Assembly (NCBI GenBank): GCA_039815465.1
Contig: JBCBZG010000007.1
Span: forward strand, 124,001 to 188,000
Direction: 5' to 3'
Length of the DNA: 64,000 bases
Source of the DNA: Shimia_B sp039815465
Lineage (GTDB): Bacteria > Pseudomonadota > Alphaproteobacteria > Rhodobacterales > Rhodobacteraceae
Positions 16,721 through 24,473 of the stretch are shown here, one piece after another; position 1 is the first letter of the stretch; the number at the start of each line of letters is the position of its first letter. Made by a program: the position numbers and the translations under genes. The notes under the pieces were generated by a model. It was not told where the DNA came from. It did not search any database and saw only the letters and a list, made by a program, of their open reading frames with translations.

Positions 16721-17384
16721 TGCGCGGCACCACAGCGAGCGTGGCCAGGATGCCGAAATTCGGGTGCAACACGCGCATGACGGACAGGAAATCGGCGTAT
16801 CCTTGGCAGTCGGCCCGGACTGGGATCACGGTGCCGTCTTTGAACACAAGCTTGACGCCGCTGCGATAGGTCTTGGCCAAGGGGCGAATGTCCAGGAGAT
16901 CGAGCCACGCTCCCCGCCGCGCGGGCCAGACTTGCTCGATGCCCTCATGGCTCAAGCGCGTTGGCACGAAAGACCAAGCGAACACGGCGGCCCCGACGGC
17001 TGCAAACGCAGCGCAACCGTAAAGGGCGATGACCGCCCCGAGCGCGCCACGTGCGCGGTCAGGGTCCCCCCACAGGACCCAAACCCCCAGTCCGAAGAAC
17101 ACGAGGTTCAAAAGCCCGATGCGCCGCAACAGGCGGCTGGGGCGGAGGATGAGGCGCAGATCTTGGGAGTTCGGGTCGCGGATGCGCTCGGACTGACTGC
17201 GCAACGGGTGCGGCGCGCGCCCGATCAGGCGAAACATCCCCCGCCAGATCAGCGCATGAACAGCCCAAACCACCAGGACCCCCACGCCAAGCACGAGGAT
17301 CAGACCGCCCAGGTCGGCCTGCGCCCAGGACCAAAGTATGCGCCAGGTCGCGGGATCAAAAAGGGTCAGGATCGAAAACGCCAT
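16713..17384 (-). CDS. Hypothetical membrane protein (four hydrophobic segments)
   Basis: 223 residues. Four hydrophobic stretches are seen near residues 25-50, 90-106, 115-140 and the C-terminal end. A cytosolic-type stretch after the last main helix (RLSHEGIEQVWPARRGAWLDLLDI and VKLVFKDGTVIPVRADCQGY) resembles small PH-like membrane proteins. No family is recognised with confidence. It overlaps mutM by 8 bp and is divergent from ubiE. Confidence 0.7.
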   Translation of the reverse strand: MAFSILTLFDPATWRILWSWAQADLGGLILVLGVGVLVVWAVHALIWRGMFRLIGRAPHPLRSQSERIRDPNSQDLRLILRPSRLLRRIGLLNLVFFGLGVWVLWGDPDRARGALGAVIALYGCAAFAAVGAAVFAWSFVPTRLSHEGIEQVWPARRGAWLDLLDIRPLAKTYRSGVKLVFKDGTVIPVRADCQGYADFLSVMRVLHPNFGILATLAVVPRNA

Positions 17385-17515
17385 GACCTTGGGCTAACAA
17401 GCCGCTCTGCGGCCTTCAAGCGCGGGCCCGCCCATTTGTCGTCTGCCAAATGTCCTTTGGCGTTTGTCCTTTCACGGGGCGGCATATATCAGCGGTGAGA
17501 CGACGGAGCACGGCC

Positions 17516-18262
17516 ATGACAGACGAAACCACCACCCATTTCGGCAACGAGACGGTCCCCGAGGGAGAAAAGGCAGGCCGCGTGCAGGGCGTCTTTACCT
17601 CGGTCGCGTCGAAATATGACATCATGAACGATGTGATGAGCGCGGGCATCCATAGGATCTGGAAAGATGCGATGATGGATTGGCTGGCACCCCGGGCAGG
17701 GCAACGGCTGCTCGACGTGGCGGGCGGGACCGGCGACATCGCGTTCCGGTTCCTGAAACGCGCAGGGCGCGGCCACGCGACGGTGCTTGATCTGACGGAG
17801 TCCATGCTCGTCGAAGGCCGACAGCGGGCGGAGGCTGACCAGATGGCCGACCAGCTCGATTGGGTGGTGGGCGACGCCATGGCGCTGCCGTTCGAGGATA
17901 ACACCTTTGACACCTACACAATCAGCTTTGGCATCCGGAACGTGACGCGCCCACAAGAGGCGCTGAACGAGGCCTACCGCGTGCTCAGACCCGGCGGGCG
18001 GCTGATGGTGCTGGAATTCAGCCAACTGCCGAACCCAGCGATGCAGGCGGCCTATGACGCCTATTCGTTCAACGTGATCCCGGCCATGGGCAAGCTCATC
18101 ACCGGGGACCGCGACAGCTACCAGTACCTGGTGGAAAGCATCCGCAAATTCCCGGATCAGGACACATTCCTGAACATGGTTCGCGCCGCGGGCTTCGAGA
18201 ATGCCAAGTACCGCAACATGACCCAAGGCGTGGCCTGCCTGCACAGCGGGTGGAAACTGTGA
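17516..18262 (+). CDS. ubiE: Demethylmenaquinone/ubiquinone C-methyltransferase
   Basis: A 248-residue class I SAM-dependent methyltransferase that adds the C-methyl group in ubiquinone (and menaquinone) synthesis. Motifs: VFTSVASKYDIMNDVMSAG, SAM-binding LLDVAGGTGDIAFRF, FGIRNVT, and the post-motif LRPGGRLMVLEFSQ. The ATG at 17516 (MTDETTTHFG) fits the family start. ubiB follows on the same strand after a 230-bp gap that is filled by a repeat mosaic. Confidence 0.97.
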   Translation: MTDETTTHFGNETVPEGEKAGRVQGVFTSVASKYDIMNDVMSAGIHRIWKDAMMDWLAPRAGQRLLDVAGGTGDIAFRFLKRAGRGHATVLDLTESMLVEGRQRAEADQMADQLDWVVGDAMALPFEDNTFDTYTISFGIRNVTRPQEALNEAYRVLRPGGRLMVLEFSQLPNPAMQAAYDAYSFNVIPAMGKLITGDRDSYQYLVESIRKFPDQDTFLNMVRAAGFENAKYRNMTQGVACLHSGWKL

Positions 18263-18299
18263 CGCCCAGAATTCAGCCTCCGGCGCATGCGGGAAAGGT

Positions 18300-18465
18300 T
18301 AGTCTTGAGGGGCCAGCCCCTCAAACTCCCCGAGGTACGATAGCCAAAGGAAAGAGTGACCAGTCTTCCTTTGGCCCACGTACCTCCGCCGGAGGCACCG
18401 CGGCGTCAGCCGCGGCCCCCTTAGGCGCAAGCGCTTGCGCGCAGCGGGGAGGCGGGCGGGCTCGT
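18300..18465 (+). repeat. Family 2 mosaic repeat between ubiE and ubiB
   Basis: Modules in order: hairpin GAGGGGCCAGCCCCTC (18307); a long inverted repeat, GGTACGATAGCCAAAGGAAAG against CTTCCTTTGGCCCACGTACC (18333-18384); CCTCCGCCGGAGG; GCCGCGGC; GCGCAAGCGCTTGCGC; and a final GGGAGGCGGGCGGG. The first and last modules recur at 40.4-40.6 kb. Confidence 0.8.
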
Positions 18466-18492
18466 GCTCTGGGAATGTGCGGCGGCTGAGTA

Positions 18493-20019
18493 ATGCGCGG
18501 ACCCCACAACATATGGCGGCTGGTGCGGACCGGTGCGACGTTCGAGCGGACGGGCGCAATGGGGCAGGTGCTTGAAGCCTTTGACGCGCCGCCGGCATTG
18601 CGTGTTGTGGCGCGTATTTTGGGCTGGCCGTTCCAGTGGCTCGGCCATCGCGGCGATCCGATGATGCCGCCTCTGGTGCGTGCGCTGACTGCGCTCGGGC
18701 CTGCCTACATCAAGTTTGGGCAGATCCTGTCCACCCGGCCAGATGTCGTAGGCCCCGAGATCGCCATGCAGCTTCGCGTGCTGCAAGACAAGCTGCCCGA
18801 GTTTTCCATGCGCGATGCCAAGCGTACGATTGAATACGAGCTTGGCGCGGCACCCGACGCCCTGTTTTCGAGCCTGTCAGAGCCCATCGCAGCGGCCTCT
18901 CTCGCGCAGGTGCACAAGGCTGTGGTCCGCGAGACGGGGCAAACCGTCGCCGTAAAGGTCCTGCGCCCGGGGATCGAGCGGGCCTTTCAAAAGGATATCG
19001 ACGCCTTTTACCTCGCCGCCTGGATCGTGGACCGCCTATCGCCGTCCTCGCGCCGGTTAAAGCCGCTTGACGTCATCGACCATTTCAATGGCGTCGTCAT
19101 GGGGGAGCTTGATCTGCGGCTCGAAAGCTCTGCAGCTGCTGAATACGCGGCCAACACGGCCAAGGACGATGGGTTTCAGGTGCCTGACGTCATATGGGAC
19201 CTGTCCAGCCGCCGCGTCATGACGCTGAGCTGGGCCGAGGGGATCGGTGCAGGCGATGTCGCCGCGATTGAGGCGGCCGGGTTTGACCGCAACGCCCTGG
19301 GCGAGAGCGTGCTGCGTTACTTCCTCCTCCATGCGCTCAGGGACGGGTATTTTCACGGCGACCTGCATCAGGGGAATCTCAAGATCGGGCCCGGCGGCGA
19401 TCTGATCGCGCTCGATTTCGGGATTATGGGGCGGCTCGATGAATACACGCGCCGCGTCTATGCGGAGATCCTGTTTGGCTTTATCCGCAAGGATTACCGC
19501 CGTGTGGCGGAGGTGCATTTTGAGGCGGGCTATGTGCCCGCGGACCGCGACATTGACGAGTTTGCGCGCGCATTGCGGTCCGTGGGGGAGCCGATCTTTG
19601 GCATGGACGCCTCCCGCATCTCCATGGGGCGTCTTTTGGCGTATCTTTTCGAGGTCACAGAACGCTTCGGGATGGAGACGCGCACCGAGCTGATCTTGCT
19701 CCAACGCACGATGGTGGTCGTCGAGGGCGTGTCGCGCAGCCTGAACCCCAACATCAACATCTGGAGCGTCGCCAAGCCCGTGGTCGAAGACTACGTGCGC
19801 AAGAATGTCGGGCCCCAGGCGCTTGCGTGGGACCTGGCCAAAACCGCGCGGGTCCTGGCGCGCTTTGGTCCGCGTCTGCCGCAGCTCACCGAAAAGATGC
19901 TGATTGCAGCCGCGAACCCGCAGCCGGAGGAGCCCGCAAAGGGGCGCGGCCTTGGCACCTTAGCAGTGGTGGCCGCGGTGAGCGCCGCTATTGGTGCGGC
20001 GATGGTGCAGTTTTTGTGA
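18493..20019 (+). CDS. ubiB: UbiB-type atypical kinase for ubiquinone biosynthesis
   Basis: A 508-residue ABC1/UbiB atypical kinase-like ATPase supporting ubiquinone assembly. Motifs: IKFGQILSTRPD (KxGQ motif), AAASLAQVHKA (Ala-rich loop replacing the glycine-rich loop), VAVKVLRPG, YFHGDLHQGNLKI and LIALDFGIMGRLD. A C-terminal hydrophobic anchor (VVAAVSAAIGAAMVQF) is typical. It follows ubiE on the same strand. Confidence 0.96.
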   Translation: MRGPHNIWRLVRTGATFERTGAMGQVLEAFDAPPALRVVARILGWPFQWLGHRGDPMMPPLVRALTALGPAYIKFGQILSTRPDVVGPEIAMQLRVLQDKLPEFSMRDAKRTIEYELGAAPDALFSSLSEPIAAASLAQVHKAVVRETGQTVAVKVLRPGIERAFQKDIDAFYLAAWIVDRLSPSSRRLKPLDVIDHFNGVVMGELDLRLESSAAAEYAANTAKDDGFQVPDVIWDLSSRRVMTLSWAEGIGAGDVAAIEAAGFDRNALGESVLRYFLLHALRDGYFHGDLHQGNLKIGPGGDLIALDFGIMGRLDEYTRRVYAEILFGFIRKDYRRVAEVHFEAGYVPADRDIDEFARALRSVGEPIFGMDASRISMGRLLAYLFEVTERFGMETRTELILLQRTMVVVEGVSRSLNPNINIWSVAKPVVEDYVRKNVGPQALAWDLAKTARVLARFGPRLPQLTEKMLIAAANPQPEEPAKGRGLGTLAVVAAVSAAIGAAMVQFL

Positions 20020-20034
20020 TGCGGGGCCGGTAAG

Positions 20035-20424
20035 ATGCTCGGCGGCATCCACCATGTGGCCGTGATCGCCAGCGACTACGCGCGCTCAAAAGCGTTTTAC
20101 ACGCAGGTCTTGGGCCTGAGCGTCGTGGCAGAAAACTACCGGGCGGAGCGCGCCTCCTGGAAGCTTGACCTTGCGGTCCCTGGAGGCGGGCAAGTGGAGC
20201 TTTTCTCCTTTCCAGGGGCGCCACCGCGGCCCTCAGGGCCGGAGGCGCAGGGGCTGCGGCATTTGTGTTTCCGGGTTTATGATCTTGATGCTGCTTTGGC
20301 GACCCTGACCGCCAAGGGTGTGGTGGTGGAGCCGGTGCGTGTGGATCCGTACACGGGCGCGCGTTTCACCTTTTTCCAAGACCCCGATGGGCTGCCGCTC
20401 GAACTCTATGAGGTGGCGGGGTAG
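20035..20424 (+). CDS. VOC family (glyoxalase-like) protein
   Basis: A 129-residue vicinal-oxygen-chelate protein. It starts MLGGIHHVAVIASDYARSKA, and the metal ligands of the fold are visible: His near 6-7, VELFSF (Glu), LRHLCFRV (His) and the terminal LPLELYEV (Glu). It most resembles the SMU1112c/GloA2-like dioxygenase-fold group of unknown substrate. It lies 15 bp after ubiB. Confidence 0.85.
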   Translation: MLGGIHHVAVIASDYARSKAFYTQVLGLSVVAENYRAERASWKLDLAVPGGGQVELFSFPGAPPRPSGPEAQGLRHLCFRVYDLDAALATLTAKGVVVEPVRVDPYTGARFTFFQDPDGLPLELYEVAG

Positions 20425-20484
20425 GCGGGTCGCGTGCGGGCTGCTAGCGTGGGGGTGACGGATTTCTTGACCGACTGACACGCG

Positions 20485-21774
20485 ATGACACGAAACCTCC
20501 TCCCCCTTGCGGCGCTTTTGATGGGCTCGGCCTTTTTGCTTTTTGCTGGGGGGGTGAATGGGCTCATCCTGCCAATCCGGGGCGAGTTGGAGGGGTTTAG
20601 CGCGGCCTCCCTCGGCTTTCTGGGGACGGGCTGGGCGGTGGGCTATGTCTTGGGCTGCCTACGGACACCGGCGCTGGTGGCGCGGGTGGGGCATATCCGG
20701 GCCTTTGGAGCGATGTGCGCGCTGGCGGGGATCGCGGTGCTTGTGTCGCTCATTTTCCTGACGCCCTGGGTCTGGATCCCGGTGCGCGCGCTCAGCGGGT
20801 TTTGCTTTGCGGGTGCGGCCATGGTCGTCGAAAGCTGGCTCAATGAGCGGGCGGATGCGGCGTCGCGCGGGCGCATTTTCGGCGTCTACACCATGGTCAA
20901 CCTGGCCGCGACGACGGCGGGGCAGCTAGTTATCACGCTGGGCGACCCGAGCGGGTACCTCTTTTTCGTGCTGGCGGCGATTGTCTATTCGACGGCGCTT
21001 TTGCCGACCGCGATCTCGGCCACGACGACGCCAAACCCGCTGACGACGGTGTCGTTGAACCTGCCCGCGCTTTGGCGCAATTCGCCGATCGCGGTCTTTG
21101 CGGTGCTGATGGTGGGGGTGTCGAACGCGGCCTTTGGCACGCTGGCGGCGGTGTACGCGGCGCGGCTGGGGATGGAGTTGAGCCAGATTGCGCTGTTCGC
21201 GGCGATCCCGATCCTGGCGGGGGCGTTGGTGCAGGTGCCGGTGGGGATCGCGTCGGACAGGATGGACCGGCGCGTGGTGCTTGTGGCGGTGGCGCTGGTG
21301 GCGATCTGTGCGGATGCGTTGTTTCTATTCTCCGGCGTGACGGCGCCTGTGCTGGTGCTGGCAATTGGGGCGCTCTTTGGAGCGACGGTGTTTGCGATGT
21401 ATCCGATCATTGTGGCCCATGCGAATGACCATGCGAGCCCGGGCACCTTTATTCAGGTGAGCGGCGGGCTGCTGCTGGTCTACGGGATCGGTTCGATCAT
21501 CGGGCCCACGGTGGCCGGTGTGGTGATGAGCGAATACGGCGCGCGCTATCTCTTCGCTGTCACGGGTGTGGCCCATATCCTGCTGATCCTCTTTGCGCTG
21601 GTGCGGCTGCGCTTTGCGCCCGCTGTGGCGGCCGAGGACAAAGGCACGTTCAAGGTGGCCCCCTTCGCCAAGGCCACCACGCCTGAGACCGCGACGCTTA
21701 GCGCCACGGCTCAGGAGATCGCCTCCACCCCCGACGCGGTGGTCGACCCGGCGGTGGCGGAGCCGCCCAAGTGA
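20485..21774 (+). CDS. MFS transporter
   Basis: A 429-residue major facilitator protein with 12 predicted hydrophobic segments and a 50-residue polar, Ala/Thr-rich C-terminal tail. The sequence (LPIRGELEGFS, GTGWAVGYVLGCL, GRIFGVYTMVNLAATTAGQL) resembles the YcaD/UMF-type subfamily. The substrate is unknown. Its stop overlaps the ATG of the next gene (TGATG), so the two are translationally coupled. Confidence 0.88.
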   Translation: MTRNLLPLAALLMGSAFLLFAGGVNGLILPIRGELEGFSAASLGFLGTGWAVGYVLGCLRTPALVARVGHIRAFGAMCALAGIAVLVSLIFLTPWVWIPVRALSGFCFAGAAMVVESWLNERADAASRGRIFGVYTMVNLAATTAGQLVITLGDPSGYLFFVLAAIVYSTALLPTAISATTTPNPLTTVSLNLPALWRNSPIAVFAVLMVGVSNAAFGTLAAVYAARLGMELSQIALFAAIPILAGALVQVPVGIASDRMDRRVVLVAVALVAICADALFLFSGVTAPVLVLAIGALFGATVFAMYPIIVAHANDHASPGTFIQVSGGLLLVYGIGSIIGPTVAGVVMSEYGARYLFAVTGVAHILLILFALVRLRFAPAVAAEDKGTFKVAPFAKATTPETATLSATAQEIASTPDAVVDPAVAEPPK

Positions 21775-22577
21775 TGCAGATTATGTGCCTGAACGGCTGG
21801 GGTGGGGCGATGCATGACGCCATTTTGCCCTATCTGGCCGCTGCGCAGCCGGATGTGCTGTGCCTGCAAGAGGTCGTCCATAGCCCGGACACCAAGCACC
21901 CCGTGCTGACCTACCGCGATGCCAATCGGGTGCTGCCGCAGCGGGCCAATTTCTTTGCGGAGGTGGCGGCGGTGTTGCCCGACCACGTGGCGAGCTTTTG
22001 CCCGGCGGCGCAGGGGGTGCTGTGGGATGGGGAACTCGCGGTGCCGTCGCAATGGGGGCTCGCGACATTCGTGCATCGTGCTTTTCCTGTCATCGGGCAG
22101 GTCCAAGGCTTTGTGCACAAGGGCTATTCGCCAGACGGCTATGGGGCGCACCCGCGGTCGCGGAGCGCCCATGGCGTGCGGGTCTATGACCACGCGGCGG
22201 GGCGGGCGGTGAGCGTGGTGCATATGCATGGGCTCCATGACACGGCGGCGGGCAAGGCGGACACGCCCGCGCGCGCGGCGCAGGCGCAGCGGTTCCTGGC
22301 GCTGGCCGATCACGTGGCGGAACCGGGCGATCTGCGCGTGCTGTGCGGGGATTTTAACGTGCTGCCGGGGAGCGAGACTTTGGCGCTACTAGAGGGTGCC
22401 GGGTTTACGGAGCTCGTCACCGCGCGCGGGTTTCAGAGCACCCGCAGCAGTGTCTATGAGAAGCCCGTGCGCTTTGCCGATTACATGCTCGTCAACGATC
22501 CAGCGGCGGTCCGAGGCTTTGATGTGGTTTATACGCCCGAAGTGTCGGACCATTGCCCCCTAGTGCTCACGATCTGA
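21774..22577 (+). CDS. Endonuclease/exonuclease/phosphatase family protein
   Basis: A 267-residue EEP-fold hydrolase without a signal peptide, hence cytosolic. Motifs: MCLNGWGG, VLCLQEVVHS (metal Glu), VVHMHGLHD, CGDFNVLPGSE and the terminal SDHCPLVLTI. It belongs to the same superfamily as the lipoprotein at 3649, but the two share little beyond the motifs. The overlap with the MFS gene suggests joint expression. The substrate is unknown. Confidence 0.85.
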   Translation: MQIMCLNGWGGAMHDAILPYLAAAQPDVLCLQEVVHSPDTKHPVLTYRDANRVLPQRANFFAEVAAVLPDHVASFCPAAQGVLWDGELAVPSQWGLATFVHRAFPVIGQVQGFVHKGYSPDGYGAHPRSRSAHGVRVYDHAAGRAVSVVHMHGLHDTAAGKADTPARAAQAQRFLALADHVAEPGDLRVLCGDFNVLPGSETLALLEGAGFTELVTARGFQSTRSSVYEKPVRFADYMLVNDPAAVRGFDVVYTPEVSDHCPLVLTI

Positions 22578-22586
22578 CCCCGGGCG

Positions 22587-22633
22587 CCGAAATCTTTTAA
22601 AGATTTCGGACCGATTTCTTTTGAAGAAATCGG
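22587..22633. terminator. Two adjacent perfect hairpins between convergent genes
   Basis: CCGAAATCTTT-T-AAAGATTTCGG (22587-22609) and CCGATTTCTT-TTG-AAGAAATCGG (22611-22633) lie between the EEP gene and the convergent GNAT gene. There is no clear U-tract, so bidirectional termination is only inferred. They may instead be repeat modules. Confidence 0.45.
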
Positions 22634-22649
22634 CACCAAGCGAGGTATG

Positions 22650-23069
22650 TTAGAGCGAGATTTCCATCATCTTGTGGTCGATCCCGGCATCATCAAACAC
22701 CGGGCCATAGGCGCGGTAGCCCAGGCGTTCGTAAAAGCTGAGCGCGGAGACCTGAGCGCCCAGGATCGCGCGGGTTGCGCCGAGGCGGCGGGCGCTTTTG
22801 TGGCATTCCTCTAGGATCGCCTCCCCGATCCCTTTGCCGCGGTGGTCGCGGAGCACGCAGACGCGCCCGATCTTGGCTGTTGTGCCCATGCCCAGCACCC
22901 GGGCGGCGCCCACGGGGTAGCCGTTCAGGCTCGCCAGCAGGTGGACGGCCTCGTCATCTTTCCCGTCGACCTCATCTTGTTCGGCGACGCCTTGTTCATT
23001 GATAAAGACGGACCGCCGCATGGCTTGGCAGGCGGTGACGTTTTGGGTTTCGACGACAGAGACGGCTAT
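22650..23069 (-). CDS. GNAT family N-acetyltransferase, possible ATA start
   Basis: An acetyltransferase related to the ElaA/YjcF-like group (RSVFINEQGV, GAARVLGM, IGRVCVLRDHRGKGIGEAIL, SFYERLGYRAYGPVF). The first ATG is at 23021 and gives 123 residues, but that omits the first beta strand. The frame continues upstream as AVSVVETQNVTACQA to the dapE stop without any ATG, GTG or TTG. The position where relatives usually start holds ATA (23067-23069), overlapping the dapE TAG stop. The long boundary given here assumes that ATA start. The conservative start is 23021. Confidence 0.7.
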   Translation of the reverse strand: MAVSVVETQNVTACQAMRRSVFINEQGVAEQDEVDGKDDEAVHLLASLNGYPVGAARVLGMGTTAKIGRVCVLRDHRGKGIGEAILEECHKSARRLGATRAILGAQVSALSFYERLGYRAYGPVFDDAGIDHKMMEISL

Positions 23070-24247
23070 GAGAAATACTCCCGCAAGATTCGGCTATAGA
23101 TAGTCTTGAGTTTGTGAATGTCAGCCAGCGGCACGCGTTCATCGACGGCGTGCATCCGTTTGCCCACGAGCCCGCATTCGACCACGGGGCAGTGATCTTT
23201 GACAAAGCGGGCGTCTGATGTGCCGCCGGAGGTCGACAGTTCTGGCACGCGGTTTGTTTCGGCCTGCACGGCAGCTTGCACGAGCTTGGACAGCGCGCCG
23301 GGCGGGGTGAGGAAGCTTTCGCCAGAGATGCGGTGCTCGGTGGTGATCGTCACGCCGCACTCTGCCTCCACCTGTGCGGCTTTGGCGTGCAGGTGCGCCA
23401 TGACGGACGTCCCGCTGTGGAGGTCGTTGAAGCGGATATTGACGGTCGCTTGCGCCTTGGCTGGGATCACGTTGGTCGCCGTGTTGTCGGTGCCCATGGA
23501 TACGATGGCCAGAGTGGAGGGGTCGAAGTGGTCGGTGCCCTGGTCCAGGGGCGTGCTGGCGAGCCGGTCCATGAGCCGCGCGAGTGCGCTCAGCGGGTTG
23601 ACGGCCAGGTGCGGATAGGCGGCGTGGCCTTGTTTGCCATGCACGGTGAACCACACGGTCATGGAGCCGCGGCGCCCGATTTTGATGGCGTCGCCCATCT
23701 CCTCCGGGTTTGTTGGCTCGCCCACGATGCAGTCGGTCATTGCCTCCGCATTTTCGTGCATCCAGTCGAGCAGAGCCACCGTGCCGTCGGTGGCGTCGCC
23801 TTCTTCATCCCCGGTGATCGTCAGGATCACGGCGCCGTCGGGCGGGGTGGCGCTGACGAAGTCGATGGCGGCGGCGGTAAAGGCCGCGACGCCGCTTTTC
23901 ATATCGGTGGAGCCGCGGCCATAGAGGTAGCCCGCGTGGATTTCAGCGCCAAAGGGCGGGTGGGTCCAAGCGGCGGCGTCGCCCACGGGCACGACATCGG
24001 TGTGGCCGTTAAAGCCCAGCGTGCGGGCGTGGCCCTTGGCCCCCCAGCGCGCAAAGAGGTTCGACACCCCGCCGCGGTCCACGCGCATGCACAGGAACCC
24101 GGCGCGCCCCAGCGCGTCCTGCATGACGTCGAGCGCGCCGCCGTCCTGAGGCGTGACAGAGGGGCAGCGCACCAGCGCAGCGGTCAGGGCAACGGGGTCC
24201 GTATTGGGATCGGTATCGAGATCGGGGGGGGCTGATGTGTCGTCCAT
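23066..24247 (-). CDS. dapE: Succinyl-diaminopimelate desuccinylase
   Basis: A 393-residue M20 metallohydrolase cleaving N-succinyl-LL-diaminopimelate to LL-DAP in lysine and peptidoglycan precursor synthesis. Motifs: GFNGHTDVVPVGD (zinc His/Asp), YGRGSTDMKSGVAAF, the catalytic Glu pair in ITGDEEGDATDGT, GEPTNPEEMGDAIKIGRRG and the C-terminal ECGLVGKRMHAVDE. The length fits the family. Its pathway partner dapD is at 28.6-29.4 kb on the same strand. Confidence 0.96.
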   Translation of the reverse strand: MDDTSAPPDLDTDPNTDPVALTAALVRCPSVTPQDGGALDVMQDALGRAGFLCMRVDRGGVSNLFARWGAKGHARTLGFNGHTDVVPVGDAAAWTHPPFGAEIHAGYLYGRGSTDMKSGVAAFTAAAIDFVSATPPDGAVILTITGDEEGDATDGTVALLDWMHENAEAMTDCIVGEPTNPEEMGDAIKIGRRGSMTVWFTVHGKQGHAAYPHLAVNPLSALARLMDRLASTPLDQGTDHFDPSTLAIVSMGTDNTATNVIPAKAQATVNIRFNDLHSGTSVMAHLHAKAAQVEAECGVTITTEHRISGESFLTPPGALSKLVQAAVQAETNRVPELSTSGGTSDARFVKDHCPVVECGLVGKRMHAVDERVPLADIHKLKTIYSRILREYFS

Positions 24248-24473
24248 AGGGGGGAAAGTGTAGCCATGCGGCGGGTCGGCTCAAGCCCGCAGGCTGATTC
24301 CATTCACTTTTTTGCTAGTCAAGGGGCGAATTCTGTCCTAGGTTTAGCGCTAAGGCGGACAGAAACCGCCAAATAATGAAACCCGTGGCAGGGTTAGAGG
24401 TCGAGCAGGTCCTCGTGAGCGGTAGATAATGCGGGGCGCGTGAGGCGCTCCCCTCTCTTCGTTCGGCTCAGCC

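Noticed and set aside
14609..16780. Open frame of 723 codons antisense to enoyl-CoA hydratase and mutM
   Set aside because: It crosses two real genes and a repeat; no recognisable domain.
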